DNA from: Halostella limicola | Lineage (GTDB): Archaea; Halobacteriota; Halobacteria; Halobacteriales; Natronoarchaeaceae | Length of the DNA: 64,000 nt | Assembly (NCBI RefSeq): GCF_003675875.1 | Contig: NZ_RCDI01000002.1 | Coordinates: forward strand, 250,786-314,785 | Direction: 5' to 3' | Shown: in pieces, positions 1-7,129 of the stretch | Layout: every line of letters starts with the position of its first letter | Position numbering within the stretch: the first letter of the stretch is position 1 | The notes under the pieces: model-generated | Databases searched by the model: none | What the model saw: the letters and a program-made list of their open reading frames with translations, nothing else | Told to the model about the DNA's origin: nothing | Position numbers and translations under genes: made by a program

Positions 1-115
1 CGTCTCCCTCGTCGGAGCGCAGCCAGTAGGCGGGCGATTCGTCGTCCGTCGCGGGAACGACCGCGATCGACCCCTCGCTCTCGACCGGGTCGCGGTCGTC
101 GTCGTCGTCGGTCAT
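1..115 (-). CDS. hypothetical acidic protein, 3' part cut by window edge
   Basis: Only the first 38 codons are present; the gene runs off the left edge. It starts at an ATG (complement of 113-115) and opens with Met-Thr followed by five Asp, a typical haloarchaeal acidic N terminus, then reaches a hydrophobic strand-like stretch (SIAVVPATDDESPAYWLR). No domain can be assigned from this fragment. It is divergent from the gene starting at 206, so the roughly 90 bases between them probably hold both promoters. Function unknown. Confidence 0.55.
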   Translation of the reverse strand, partial: MTDDDDDRDPVESEGSIAVVPATDDESPAYWLRSDEGD

Positions 116-205
116 TTCGTCTCCCGTACGTCCCGCGACGGCATCGTTCTAGGGTTGGGCGTCGGTTTCGGGAGGGTTATCCCCCTCGGTTCCCTGCTCC
201 GAACG

Positions 206-928
206 ATGATAGAGGGCACAGACGCCGACGTCGCGTCGGCCGACGACGCCGCGGAACGGCGCGACGAGGTCGTGGCGGCGGTGGCCGACCACGCCGGCCG
301 GATCGCGCGCGAGCTGGCGCTGCTCAAAGGGGGCGATTACGGGCAGGAGTCGTTCAGCACCGACGCCGCCGAGTGGACGGTCAAGTACGAGGCGGGCGCG
401 CTCCGATATCTCCGGTACGACGGGAAGTCGGGGGGCGAGATATACGTGATCTCGGAGCACCAGCCGCCGGACCCGGAGGACCTCGCCACCGCGATGGCGG
501 ACTACGACGCCTTCGTCGCGGCGTTTAACGAGTACGTCGAGTCGCTGTCGGGCGTGCTGGACGGCGTCGACGCCGACTTCCCGGAGGCTGCGTCGACGGA
601 AACCGTCGTCGCCGAGCGGGACCGGATCGTCGACCGGATCCGCGACGTGGCGGACGCGATGGCCGGCGAACTGCACCGCTACGAGGGGACGGACTACGGC
701 GAGTTCTCGGCGCGGGCGGCGGGCAAGCGCTGGACGCTCAAGCGCGACGGCGCGCAGGTCTCTTACCTCCGCGTCGGCGGCGAGGGCGGTGTCTACCTCC
801 TCTCGCAGTACGGACCCCCGTCCGCGCGGGACCTGCGGACGCACGTCGACGGCGTCCGCGAGTTCGTCGCGGCGTTCAACGAGCACGTCGAGGAACTCGA
901 ATCCGACCTGTCGACCGTCTCGTTCTGA
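206..928 (+). CDS. hypothetical protein of two similar halves
   Basis: A 240-residue acidic protein that I do not recognise. I chose the ATG at 206 because the 17 codons upstream of it lack the acidic composition of the rest. Its two halves resemble each other: residues 17-120 and 136-236 each contain a Tyr-Gly-containing start (GDYG, TDYG), a W-T-x-K segment (EWTVKY, RWTLKR), a YLR strand, a short glycine turn, an I/L-S-x-x-x-PP segment and a near-identical FVAAFNE helix. That is an internal duplication of a domain of about 100 residues. There is no signal peptide or membrane segment, so it is probably cytoplasmic. It ends two bases before the convergent TrmB gene. Confidence 0.75.
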   Translation: MIEGTDADVASADDAAERRDEVVAAVADHAGRIARELALLKGGDYGQESFSTDAAEWTVKYEAGALRYLRYDGKSGGEIYVISEHQPPDPEDLATAMADYDAFVAAFNEYVESLSGVLDGVDADFPEAASTETVVAERDRIVDRIRDVADAMAGELHRYEGTDYGEFSARAAGKRWTLKRDGAQVSYLRVGGEGGVYLLSQYGPPSARDLRTHVDGVREFVAAFNEHVEELESDLSTVSF

Positions 929-930
929 CG

Positions 931-1788
931 CTACGGGGCGCCTCCGCCGTCCGACTGGTCGCCGCCGGCGTCGGCCGCGGCGGCGACTGGGTCGTCCGAC
1001 TCGCCCGCGTCGAACGCAGACACGGCGTCGATGCGCGACGAGAGAAGCCCCCGGAGCCAGACGAGCAGGCCGTGGTCGACGCCGCGACACCAGACGGCCG
1101 TCGCCTCCGTCACTCCCGGGAGGTCCCCCTCTCTGGCGGCGCTGAGCAGGACCGCGTCGCGGTCGACCATCACGGCGTGGGACGGGCAGTGCCCCCGCGT
1201 CGCCGCCGCCTCGAACCCGCCGTACACCGAGACGTCGGCCCGGGGAACCGCCTCCCTGATAGCCGCGCCGACGGGTTCCGACGGCACCTCCGCGAGAACC
1301 CGGATCCCCCGCTCCGCGAGCGTCGCGACCCGGCCCAGTACGTCGTCGCCGAGCGCTCCCTCGGCGGCGACGAGGAGGTACACCTCCGATTCCGCGTCGT
1401 CGAGCAGCGTCAGCGTCCTGCTGACGACGTGGTCGCGGCTGGAGATCTCCCAGACGCCCCGCTCCGACCGGCGGTGGTCGTCGAGCGCGTCGAGCGTCTC
1501 GTCGACCTCGTCGAGCGCCGAGCGGAAGTCGCGTTCGAACACGGACAGCACCTCGTGCTCATCGACCGCCCTGTACCGACGGGGGTCCGAGCGCTGCACG
1601 TCGACGAGACCGCGTTCCGAGAGGCGGTCGAGGGCGTCGTACACGCGCGATCGCGGCACCTCGGAGATCTGGCTGACCTCCTTCGCGGTCCCCGACCGGA
1701 TCTTCGAGAGCGCGACGAAACAGCGGGCCTCGTACTCGGTCAGACCGATCGATTCGAGCGCGGCGACCGCCTCCTCGTCGCCGCTCAT
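931..1788 (-). CDS. TrmB-family transcriptional regulator
   Basis: A 285-residue protein. Residues 1-75 form the TrmB-type winged helix (the ALESIGLTEYEARCFVALSK region, then EVPRSRVYDALDRL as recognition helix and an RYRAV wing). TrmB proteins of euryarchaea control sugar and central-carbon genes, but the C-terminal part here (about 110-270, ending in VWCRGVDHGLLVWLRG) is a haloarchaeal sensor half rather than the sugar-binding domain of Pyrococcus TrmB, so the ligand is unknown. Its start overlaps the stop of the upstream DUF7344 gene by four bases (ATGA), implying cotranscription. Family call firm, regulon unknown. Confidence 0.85.
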   Translation of the reverse strand: MSGDEEAVAALESIGLTEYEARCFVALSKIRSGTAKEVSQISEVPRSRVYDALDRLSERGLVDVQRSDPRRYRAVDEHEVLSVFERDFRSALDEVDETLDALDDHRRSERGVWEISSRDHVVSRTLTLLDDAESEVYLLVAAEGALGDDVLGRVATLAERGIRVLAEVPSEPVGAAIREAVPRADVSVYGGFEAAATRGHCPSHAVMVDRDAVLLSAAREGDLPGVTEATAVWCRGVDHGLLVWLRGLLSSRIDAVSAFDAGESDDPVAAAADAGGDQSDGGGAP

Positions 1789-2168
1789 GGCGCGTTAGCG
1801 GCCCCGTCGGACGCCCGGTTCCGATCGGCCGGTTCCGGGCCGACCGTCAGTAACGCGAGCGCCGCGTCGAACGCCGTCCCCGGCCGAACGACGGTCCCCT
1901 CAGGCCCTCGCTCCGCGACGCCCGCCTCGGCCAGCACCGGCAGATGGACTCGGCGGAGCGAGGTCCGGACCCGCTCTCGGGTCGCCGCCGCGTCCACCGC
2001 CGGCCGGTCGGCGTCGTCCGCTCCAGCGACCTTTCCGACGAGATCCGAGAACGCGACGGGCCCGTCGGCGCTGTCGAGCACGCGTACCACCCGGCGTCGT
2101 CGTCGGCGAGCCAGCGCCTCGAAGAGCCTGTCGATCTCTCGATCGGATCCCTTCGACGTGTCAGTCAT
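1785..2168 (-). CDS. DUF7344-type winged-helix regulator
   Basis: A 127-residue small DNA-binding protein. The N terminus has the DUF7344 signature seen in haloarchaeal winged-helix proteins (EIDRLFEALARRRRRRVVRVL, a conserved first helix of the wHTH), followed by RTSLRRVHLPVLAEAGV, the usual recognition-helix/wing segment. It is the first gene of a two-gene unit with the TrmB-type regulator downstream (four-base overlap). The promoter region holds several inverted repeats, suggesting that one of the two proteins autoregulates. Targets are not evident. Confidence 0.8.
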   Translation of the reverse strand: MTDTSKGSDREIDRLFEALARRRRRRVVRVLDSADGPVAFSDLVGKVAGADDADRPAVDAAATRERVRTSLRRVHLPVLAEAGVAERGPEGTVVRPGTAFDAALALLTVGPEPADRNRASDGAANAP

Positions 2169-2194
2169 CGTACCGCCCCCACGGGGTTGTTCGG

Positions 2195-2203
2195 TTTAAA
2201 ATA
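2195..2203 (-). promoter_or_regulatory. TATA-like box of the DUF7344-TrmB unit
   Basis: On the minus strand the sequence reads TATTTTAAA, 27-35 bases upstream of the ATG at 2168. The spacing fits a leaderless or nearly leaderless archaeal promoter. Confidence 0.6.
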
Positions 2204-2205
2204 CC

Positions 2206-2252
2206 TGTCATTCTAAGAATCAGAAGCGTGCGGTTGTCACGAGAATGACAAC
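2206..2252. promoter_or_regulatory. cluster of nested inverted repeats (candidate operators)
   Basis: Three overlapping dyads are visible: the 11-bp palindrome ATTCTAAGAAT at 2210-2220; GTTGTCA at 2233-2239 with its complement TGACAAC at 2246-2252; and TGTCATTCT at 2206-2214 with AGAATGACA at 2242-2250. They lie directly upstream of the TATA-like box of the regulator pair, where BRE and activator sites sit in haloarchaea. They probably bind one of the two adjacent regulators or another dimeric regulator; the binding protein is inferred, not known. Confidence 0.5.
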
Positions 2253-2266
2253 GGCGAGAAGGCGAC

Positions 2267-2347
2267 GCCGCGGGTAGGAGTCGAACCTACAACCCGTCTC
2301 CGGGGCCGGCCGAAGCCGGTGGGCTCGCGCTCGTGCCCAGCCACGGC
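2267..2347 (-). ncRNA. tRNA-shaped RNA with no anticodon loop
   Basis: Read on the minus strand this 81-nt stretch folds as a class II-like cloverleaf. Positions 1-7 (GCCGTGG) pair with 75-81 (CCGCGGC) as a complete acceptor stem with one G-U pair. Positions 9-13 pair with 24-28 (TGGGC/GCCCA) as a D-like arm with a ten-base loop that lacks the usual GG. Positions 29-33 pair with 38-42 (CCGGC/GCCGG) around a UUCG tetraloop where the anticodon arm should be. Positions 44-47 pair with 52-55 (CCCG/CGGG) around GAGA like a long variable arm. Positions 58-62 pair with 70-74 around TTCGACT, a canonical T loop. The base after position 81 is G and CCA is not encoded, as is usual in haloarchaea. It cannot decode a codon. 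It may be a functional tRNA mimic or a decayed Ser/Leu-type tRNA; perfect pairing in every arm argues against simple decay. Confidence 0.7.
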
Positions 2348-2374
2348 ACACTCCGTTCGACGGGCGGTACGGGA

Positions 2375-2384
2375 TTAGTTATAC
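2375..2384 (-). promoter_or_regulatory. possible promoter of the tRNA-shaped RNA
   Basis: On the minus strand GTATAACTAA lies 28-37 bases upstream of the first base of the acceptor stem, a plausible TATA position allowing a short 5' leader for RNase P processing. The match to the archaeal consensus is weak. Confidence 0.35.
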
Positions 2385-2411
2385 GCCCTATTCGGCCCCG
2401 GAATGCGGTGC

Positions 2412-3404
2412 CTACGGCGCGAAAAAGGCGTCACCGTGGTCGTCTCGCCAGGCGAACGCGAACAGCCTGCGGGCCGGGGCACGGTCGAGCGCTCGGCCGT
2501 CGTCGCTCTCGCCGGTCGCCCCGTTCCAGCGGGCGCCGTCGGCCCGGAACCACCCGTCCCCGTCCGGTTCGAACCGCAGTCCCGTCTCGAACCCGTGGAG
2601 GCCGTCGGGCGTCGCGAAGACGGCCACGTCGTGGCCGCCGACGGACACGTGGACGACCCCGCCGGCGTCTCTCACGTCGCGGAGCGGGACCCCGAGGGTG
2701 TCGCCGTCGTACTCCAGACCGAGGACGACGTCTTTGGGGTCGAGGCGGGCGTGGTCCCACTCGCGGGACTCGCCCTCGCCGCGGTGAGCCGCCAGTCCGA
2801 ACCCCGCCGACTCGAAGTACGCCTCGTAGGGCGCGGCGTCGTAGTCGATCGGTTCGGGGTCGTCGCCGTCGCCGCTCGCTTCGCTCTCGCCGCCGGGCGG
2901 CGCGAGAACGACGCCGGCGGGATGGGCCTCGCGGAACGCCGCCCACGTCGTCATCGCCGCGGGGAGGACCGAAAGCGTCGTCCCCTCGAAATCGCCCGCG
3001 ATGGCTTCGCCCGCGGACTGCTTCCACTCGCTCTCCGTCTCGCGGTCGTACATCACGAGGTCGTCGTCGGCGAGTTTCCCCGAGACGCCGAACGTCAGAA
3101 CCGCCGAGTCGCCGGCCACATCGCTCCCGTTACCGGCCGGCCCGTCGACCCGGCGGTCGTAGACCACGGCGCTCCCGCAGAGCGGGCACCACGTGACGGC
3201 GACCGGCCGATCGCCGTCGTCCGTCGGGCCCCGGTCGTTGACGATCTCGTGGTAGTGGAGGTAGCGAACGGGGTAGGCCCGCGGCGGAGATGCTTCGGCG
3301 AGCGCGATCACCTCGTCGTCCGGGTCCCCATCGTACTCGTCGACGAACTCCGGGTCGTCGACGCTCGGGATGGCGTCGCGGGGGATGACCTGTCTGACGT
3401 TCAT
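2412..3404 (-). CDS. DUF3179 domain-containing protein
   Basis: A 330-residue protein of the DUF3179 family, recognised by the N-terminal segment IPRDAIPSVDDPEFV, the VIAL..ARAYPVRYLHYHEIVND-like core (here PRAYPVRYLHYHEIVND), the cysteine motif VTWCPLCGSAVVYDR, and the later LTFGVSGKLADDDLVMYDRE and SEWKQSAGEAI segments. The C-x-x-C pair is invariant in the family and could bind a metal, but the biochemical role is unknown. I chose the ATG at 3404 because the family begins at this NVRQVIP segment; an upstream ATG at 3476 would add 24 basic residues. It lacks the lipobox or signal found in some bacterial members. Confidence 0.85.
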   Translation of the reverse strand: MNVRQVIPRDAIPSVDDPEFVDEYDGDPDDEVIALAEASPPRAYPVRYLHYHEIVNDRGPTDDGDRPVAVTWCPLCGSAVVYDRRVDGPAGNGSDVAGDSAVLTFGVSGKLADDDLVMYDRETESEWKQSAGEAIAGDFEGTTLSVLPAAMTTWAAFREAHPAGVVLAPPGGESEASGDGDDPEPIDYDAAPYEAYFESAGFGLAAHRGEGESREWDHARLDPKDVVLGLEYDGDTLGVPLRDVRDAGGVVHVSVGGHDVAVFATPDGLHGFETGLRFEPDGDGWFRADGARWNGATGESDDGRALDRAPARRLFAFAWRDDHGDAFFAP

Positions 3405-3512
3405 ACTGGGGCAGAGGCGGTCGCGGCGTAAAACGCTATAGCAGGAGTCGAGCGGAATGATACGCTCGAACTGCACCCCGGGCGCAGTTCGGCGTGTGAA
3501 TAGTTTCGATCC

Positions 3513-4220
3513 CTACGATACGAGTTCGAACGAGAGCCGCTCCTCCTCCGGCCCCTTCGTCTCCCGGCCGGTCGCCCGGAACTCGCCGATCTCGTCGGTG
3601 TTCGAGACGTGGGTGCCCGCGCAGGCCGTTCGGTCGTAGTCGCTGACCTCGACGATGCGGACCTCGGTGATACTGTCCGGGAGCAGGTGGATGCGGGTGC
3701 GCTCGGGGTCCAGCGTCGCCTCGGCCTCGTCGCGGTCGAGTTCGTACCACTCGACGGGGAGCGACCGGTCGATCAGCTCGTTCATCCGGGCGGTGACGTC
3801 GGCGAGGTCGGTCTCGGTGAACCGGTCGTAGCCGCAGTCGATGCGCGCCCGGTCGGCGTACAGCTGGTTGCCGGTCGTCTCGGCGTCGTACTCCTCCAGG
3901 AGGAGCGCCGACAGGAGGTGCTGGGCGGTGTGGTAGCGCATGTGCGCGTACCGCCGCTCCCAGTCGAGTTCGCCGGTGACGACGGTGCCCTCGGCGGGCG
4001 GGTCGCCGTCGACGGCGTGATAGATCGTGTCCCGCTTCTGCACGTCGGTCACGCGCCAGGTCGCTCCCTCGGCCGACAGCGCCCCCGCGTCGGCCGGCTG
4101 GCCGCCGCCCTCGGGGTAGAACAGCGTCCGGTCGAGAACGACCCGGTCGTCGACGACGCGCTCGACCGTCGCCTCGAACTGACAGTCGTCCGATAGATCG
4201 AGATAGAGCGGTTCGGTCAC
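3513..4220 (-). CDS. alaX: alanyl-tRNA editing protein (AlaX)
   Basis: A 235-residue free-standing editing domain that hydrolyses Ser-tRNA(Ala) or Gly-tRNA(Ala). It carries the four zinc ligands of the AlaRS editing site: HTAQH at residues 97-101 and CAGTH at 200-204, and the TLFYPEGGGQPADAG motif (32-46) of the N-terminal barrel. The length fits AlaX-M. No ATG is available; the GTG at 4220 gives a start just before the conserved LYLDLSDDCQFEATV segment and lies 21-30 bases below a TATA-like box, so translation is probably leaderless. The only upstream ATG in reach (RC of 4242-4244) is out of frame and closes at once. Confidence 0.9.
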   Translation of the reverse strand: MTEPLYLDLSDDCQFEATVERVVDDRVVLDRTLFYPEGGGQPADAGALSAEGATWRVTDVQKRDTIYHAVDGDPPAEGTVVTGELDWERRYAHMRYHTAQHLLSALLLEEYDAETTGNQLYADRARIDCGYDRFTETDLADVTARMNELIDRSLPVEWYELDRDEAEATLDPERTRIHLLPDSITEVRIVEVSDYDRTACAGTHVSNTDEIGEFRATGRETKGPEEERLSFELVS

Positions 4221-4240
4221 GGCCGGCTGAAAGACTTCTA

Positions 4241-4250
4241 CATACTTAAT
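4241..4250 (-). promoter_or_regulatory. TATA-like box of alaX
   Basis: ATTAAGTATG on the minus strand, 21-30 bases upstream of the GTG start at 4220. Its spacing is the reason for preferring that GTG. Confidence 0.5.
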
Positions 4251-4334
4251 TCGGAGTGTCGTAACGCTAAAGAGTCGAACAGGCCATTGTATACACACCA
4301 ATGAACAACGGATTCGCGCTGTCGGGGTGGTACC

Positions 4335-5015
4335 GTGGGGGTTGAAATAAAGGAATCCCGCGTTACCGACGACGAGTTCGACGAGATGGCGGCGTTCGTC
4401 TTCGAGTATCTGGCTGCCAGCGTCGAGAACGAGGACGAAGGGGGTCGGATGCGGTGGTACCCCTGGCACTCCGCCGAGTACCGGCACAACCACATCCTCA
4501 ACGTCGTCGAGCTCGCCGAGGAGATCGCGGAGAAGGAGGGCGCCGACGTCGACGTCACCCGCGTCGCCGCACTGTTTCACGACATCGCCAAGCTGGACGC
4601 CGACCAGGAGGTCCACGCGGAGGAGGGCGCGCGCATCGCCCGCGAATACCTCGAGGCCCGGGACTACCCGCAGTCGTTCGTCGACGCCGTCTGCAAGTCG
4701 GTCGCCGAGCACTCCTACCAGGGCGACCTGACGGACCTCCCCCTCGAGACGCAGTGTCTCGTCGAGGCGGACCTGCTCGACAAGGTCGGCGCGAACGGGA
4801 CGGCGCTGATGCTCCTCCGGATGGGGTACGAGGCCCGCACGCACATGGACTCGGCCGAGATGGTCGAGCGCGTCCTCGAACGCGGCCGCGACGCCGCCGA
4901 CCGCGTCCGGAGCGACACCGCCGAGAGCATCGCCCACCGGCGCCTCAAGCGCGTGAAGTGGTTCCGCGAGTGGATCGCCGACGAGGTGTCGGCGATAGCG
5001 GACCCCGACTTCTAG
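4335..5015 (+). CDS. HD-domain metal-dependent phosphohydrolase
   Basis: A 226-residue protein of the HD superfamily. The expected ligands are present in order: H53 in YRHNHILNVVEL, HD at 82-83 (ALFHDIAKLD), H94 in EVHAEEGARIA, and the EHSYQGD segment near residue 130, followed by a conserved LVEADLLDKVGANGTALML region. Members hydrolyse nucleotides or cyclic nucleotides; the substrate cannot be told from sequence. The start is a GTG at 4335, chosen because no in-frame ATG precedes the conserved N-terminal helix. It diverges from alaX and its stop overlaps the end of the convergent LysE gene by four bases. Confidence 0.8.
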   Translation: MGVEIKESRVTDDEFDEMAAFVFEYLAASVENEDEGGRMRWYPWHSAEYRHNHILNVVELAEEIAEKEGADVDVTRVAALFHDIAKLDADQEVHAEEGARIAREYLEARDYPQSFVDAVCKSVAEHSYQGDLTDLPLETQCLVEADLLDKVGANGTALMLLRMGYEARTHMDSAEMVERVLERGRDAADRVRSDTAESIAHRRLKRVKWFREWIADEVSAIADPDF

Positions 5016-5686
5016 AGCAGGGTCCCGGCGGCGTCCGACAGGAACAGGACGCCGAACGCAGCCAACACCGCCGCGCTGGCGTACGCCACGGCCGGCGCGA
5101 ACGCGTCGATCCGGCGCCCGGCGCCGACGAGCGCCGCCGGGAACCCGACGATCCACAGCGCGATGCCGCCGAAGAAGCCGACGAGAAGCGCCGGGCTCCC
5201 CGTCTCGACCACGAACGCCCCCGCGAGCGCGTGGCCGACGTACGGGACGGAGGCGAACACGTCCAGCGTCCCCGGTTCCAGCAGCCCGACGCCGAGGGTG
5301 AGCCAGAAGACGATCTGGTAGGGGTTCGTCAGCGCGAGGACGAACGCCTTCCGGAACCCGCGGTCGTCGGCGACCTCGCCCTCTCCGGTGAAGCCGCTCG
5401 AAGCGTCCTCGTACGCGCCGTACGCGAAGTACAGCATCAGCAGGCCCCCGACGCCGACCATCGCCGCCTGGAGCGTCGGCAGCCGCTGGACGACCGCGAC
5501 CACGCCGAACAGCGCGAGCACGAAGAAGACGGCGTCGGCGGTCATCGCGCCGAGCCCCGCGAAAAAGCCCGAGCGCCAGCCCCGGATCACGCTCTCCTCG
5601 GCGATGATGGCGTTCATCGGTCCCGGCGGCGCGGCGAGCGCGAACCCGAACGCGACTCCCGCGACCGCCGACGTCAGCGTCGACAT
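5012..5686 (-). CDS. LysE/RhtB-type export permease
   Basis: A 224-residue integral membrane protein with about six hydrophobic segments. The N-terminal signature GFALAAPPGPMNAIIAEESV matches the LysE superfamily hallmark (G-x-x-x-x-x-x-PGP-x-x-x), as do GWRSGFFAGLGAMTAD and KAFVLALTNPYQIVFW. The family exports amino acids, quaternary compounds or metals. The ATG at 5686 was chosen over a TTG two codons upstream. It follows the GDT1 and SirR genes on the same strand after 79 bases, so metal or cation export is a reasonable guess, but no residue decides the substrate. Confidence 0.8.
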   Translation of the reverse strand: MSTLTSAVAGVAFGFALAAPPGPMNAIIAEESVIRGWRSGFFAGLGAMTADAVFFVLALFGVVAVVQRLPTLQAAMVGVGGLLMLYFAYGAYEDASSGFTGEGEVADDRGFRKAFVLALTNPYQIVFWLTLGVGLLEPGTLDVFASVPYVGHALAGAFVVETGSPALLVGFFGGIALWIVGFPAALVGAGRRIDAFAPAVAYASAAVLAAFGVLFLSDAAGTLL

Positions 5687-5765
5687 GGTCAACCCTCGCG
5701 GCCGATCCGTGAAAAATCGTCCGACAGGGGACGAACGCCGCGGTAGCGGAGCGGCGGTGCGACCC

Positions 5766-6410
5766 CTAGAGCGGGAGGATGGAGGTTCCGAGCGTCAGTT
5801 CGGCGACCACGTCGGCGGCGAACAGCAGGAACACCGCCGCGGAGAGCAGGTAGAGGTACCGCTTCACGTCGTACTCCTCCAGCACGTGGGCGAAGCGGTG
5901 GAAGCAGTACGCGTTCACCAGGCTCACCGGGACGATCGCGAGCATCTCGCCGACCCAGATCGCGGAGCCGGCGGCGTACTGGGCGGCCAGCCCGATGGTG
6001 ATGAGCTGGGTCTTGTCGCCGAACTCGCCGACCGCCATCACGGAGAAGGAGGGGACGAAGCCGGCCGCGCGGCCGTCGCCCGCCACCTCGACGTCGGCCA
6101 GCAGGCCGCCGTCGGCGACCATCGGGGCGTCCTTCTCCGGCAGCGAGTACAGCAGCATCCCCGCGAAGACGACGAACAGCACCGCCGTCGCGACGTCTAA
6201 GTACACACCCGGCAGCGCGCCTTGCAGCGCGCTCCCCAGCGCGATCTCGAGCATCGTCCACCCCGCGAACGCGCAGGCGGCGCCCGCGACGACGACCGCC
6301 GGCCGGTACTTCGTCGCGAGGCCGGCGATGACGAACTGCCCCTTCTCGCCGGGCAGCGCGAGCAGTTGCGCCGTGAACGCGATCGTGAGAACTTCGATCC
6401 AGCCCGTCAT
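5766..6410 (-). CDS. GDT1/TMEM165-family (UPF0016) cation transporter
   Basis: A 214-residue membrane protein with six predicted helices in two repeats, the length usual for UPF0016. Characterised relatives (MneA, Mnx, Gdt1) move Mn2+ or Ca2+. The second repeat has an intact GEFGDKTQL motif (E-x-G-D-K-T) in its first helix, whereas the equivalent site in the first repeat reads LPGEKGQF. Its start overlaps the stop of the DtxR-type regulator by four bases (ATGA), so the two are cotranscribed and presumably act together in manganese efflux. A long acidic loop (about 98-118) separates the halves. Confidence 0.85.
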   Translation of the reverse strand: MTGWIEVLTIAFTAQLLALPGEKGQFVIAGLATKYRPAVVVAGAACAFAGWTMLEIALGSALQGALPGVYLDVATAVLFVVFAGMLLYSLPEKDAPMVADGGLLADVEVAGDGRAAGFVPSFSVMAVGEFGDKTQLITIGLAAQYAAGSAIWVGEMLAIVPVSLVNAYCFHRFAHVLEEYDVKRYLYLLSAAVFLLFAADVVAELTLGTSILPL

Positions 6411-7096
6411 GCTTCTTCGACTAACCGGTCGTCGCCGTCCGCGGCGACCGTCACCCGGATCGACCGCGCCACCGTCTCCGGCAGGCTCTGCTCGTCGCCA
6501 CCGACGGCGACGGTGACCATGCCGAAGGGGGCGACGTCGGTCACCTCGATGACGGTGCCCGGCGCGATGCCGGCGTCCTGAAGGTAGGCGAGTTCGTCTG
6601 CGTCTCGGTCGCTCACGCGCTCGACGCGGACGCGGTCGCCCGCCGTGTGCTCGCTCAGGCGCGTCCCCGCGCCCTCGTCCGGCGGCGTCAGGTCGGCGCT
6701 CGGGATCGGGTCGCCGTGGGGGTCGACCTCGGGGTCGCCCAGCGCCTCCGCGACCCGGCGCTCGAACTCCTCGCTGATGTGGTGCTCCAGCGCGTCCGCC
6801 TCGTCGTGGACCTCGCTCCAGTCGTAGTCGAGGTGTTCGGTGAGGTACGCCTCCAGCAGGCGGTGGTGCCGGACGACCTCGACAGCGACCGTCTCCCCCT
6901 CGTCGGTCAGCTCGACGCCCTTGTACTTCTCGCGCTCGACGAGGCCGCGGTCCGCCAGGCTCTCGATCATGCTGGTGACCGTCGGCGAGGTCACGTCCAG
7001 ATACTCCGCGATCCGGGACGTCCCGACGGGCGCGCCGTCCTCCTGCTCGAGATAGTAGATAGCTTTCAGGTAGTCCTCCATCACGTCACTTAGCAT
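6407..7096 (-). CDS. DtxR/SirR-family metal-dependent regulator
   Basis: A 229-residue three-domain regulator. Residues 1-62 form the winged helix (MEDYLKAIYYLE, ISRIAEYLDVTSPTVTSM-like here as SRIAEYLDVTSPTVTSM). Residues 63-140 are the metal-binding dimerisation domain with RHHRLLEAYL and EADALEHHISEEFE, which supplies His and Glu ligands. Residues 150-222 form the FeoA/SH3-like domain. Such proteins bind Mn2+ or Fe2+ and repress metal genes. It is the first gene of a unit with the GDT1 transporter (four-base overlap), and a perfect 20-bp palindrome sits between its TATA box and start, so it very likely autoregulates. Confidence 0.9.
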   Translation of the reverse strand: MLSDVMEDYLKAIYYLEQEDGAPVGTSRIAEYLDVTSPTVTSMIESLADRGLVEREKYKGVELTDEGETVAVEVVRHHRLLEAYLTEHLDYDWSEVHDEADALEHHISEEFERRVAEALGDPEVDPHGDPIPSADLTPPDEGAGTRLSEHTAGDRVRVERVSDRDADELAYLQDAGIAPGTVIEVTDVAPFGMVTVAVGGDEQSLPETVARSIRVTVAADGDDRLVEEA

Positions 7097-7102
7097 CGAC
7101 TG

Positions 7103-7122
7103 GGATTAGACTAGTCTAATCC
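7103..7122. promoter_or_regulatory. perfect 20-bp palindrome, likely SirR/DtxR operator
   Basis: GGATTAGACTAGTCTAATCC is its own reverse complement. It begins seven bases upstream of the sirR-like ATG at 7096 and ends next to the TATA-like box, so a bound dimer would cover the transcription start. The TTAG-n-CTAA core resembles half-sites of DtxR/MntR/SirR operators. Metal-dependent autorepression is the inferred role. Confidence 0.8.
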
Positions 7123-7129
7123 TTATAGC
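7123..7129 (-). promoter_or_regulatory. TATA-like box of the SirR-GDT1 unit
   Basis: GCTATAAGG on the minus strand, about 27-33 bases upstream of the ATG at 7096 and directly abutting the palindrome. Confidence 0.55.

Noticed and set aside
2267-2347. Ordinary tRNA-Ser or tRNA-Leu with a long variable arm
   Set aside because: No seven-base anticodon loop can be formed; every alternative pairing of the central region is worse than the UUCG hairpin, and inserting an intron does not restore an anticodon stem.
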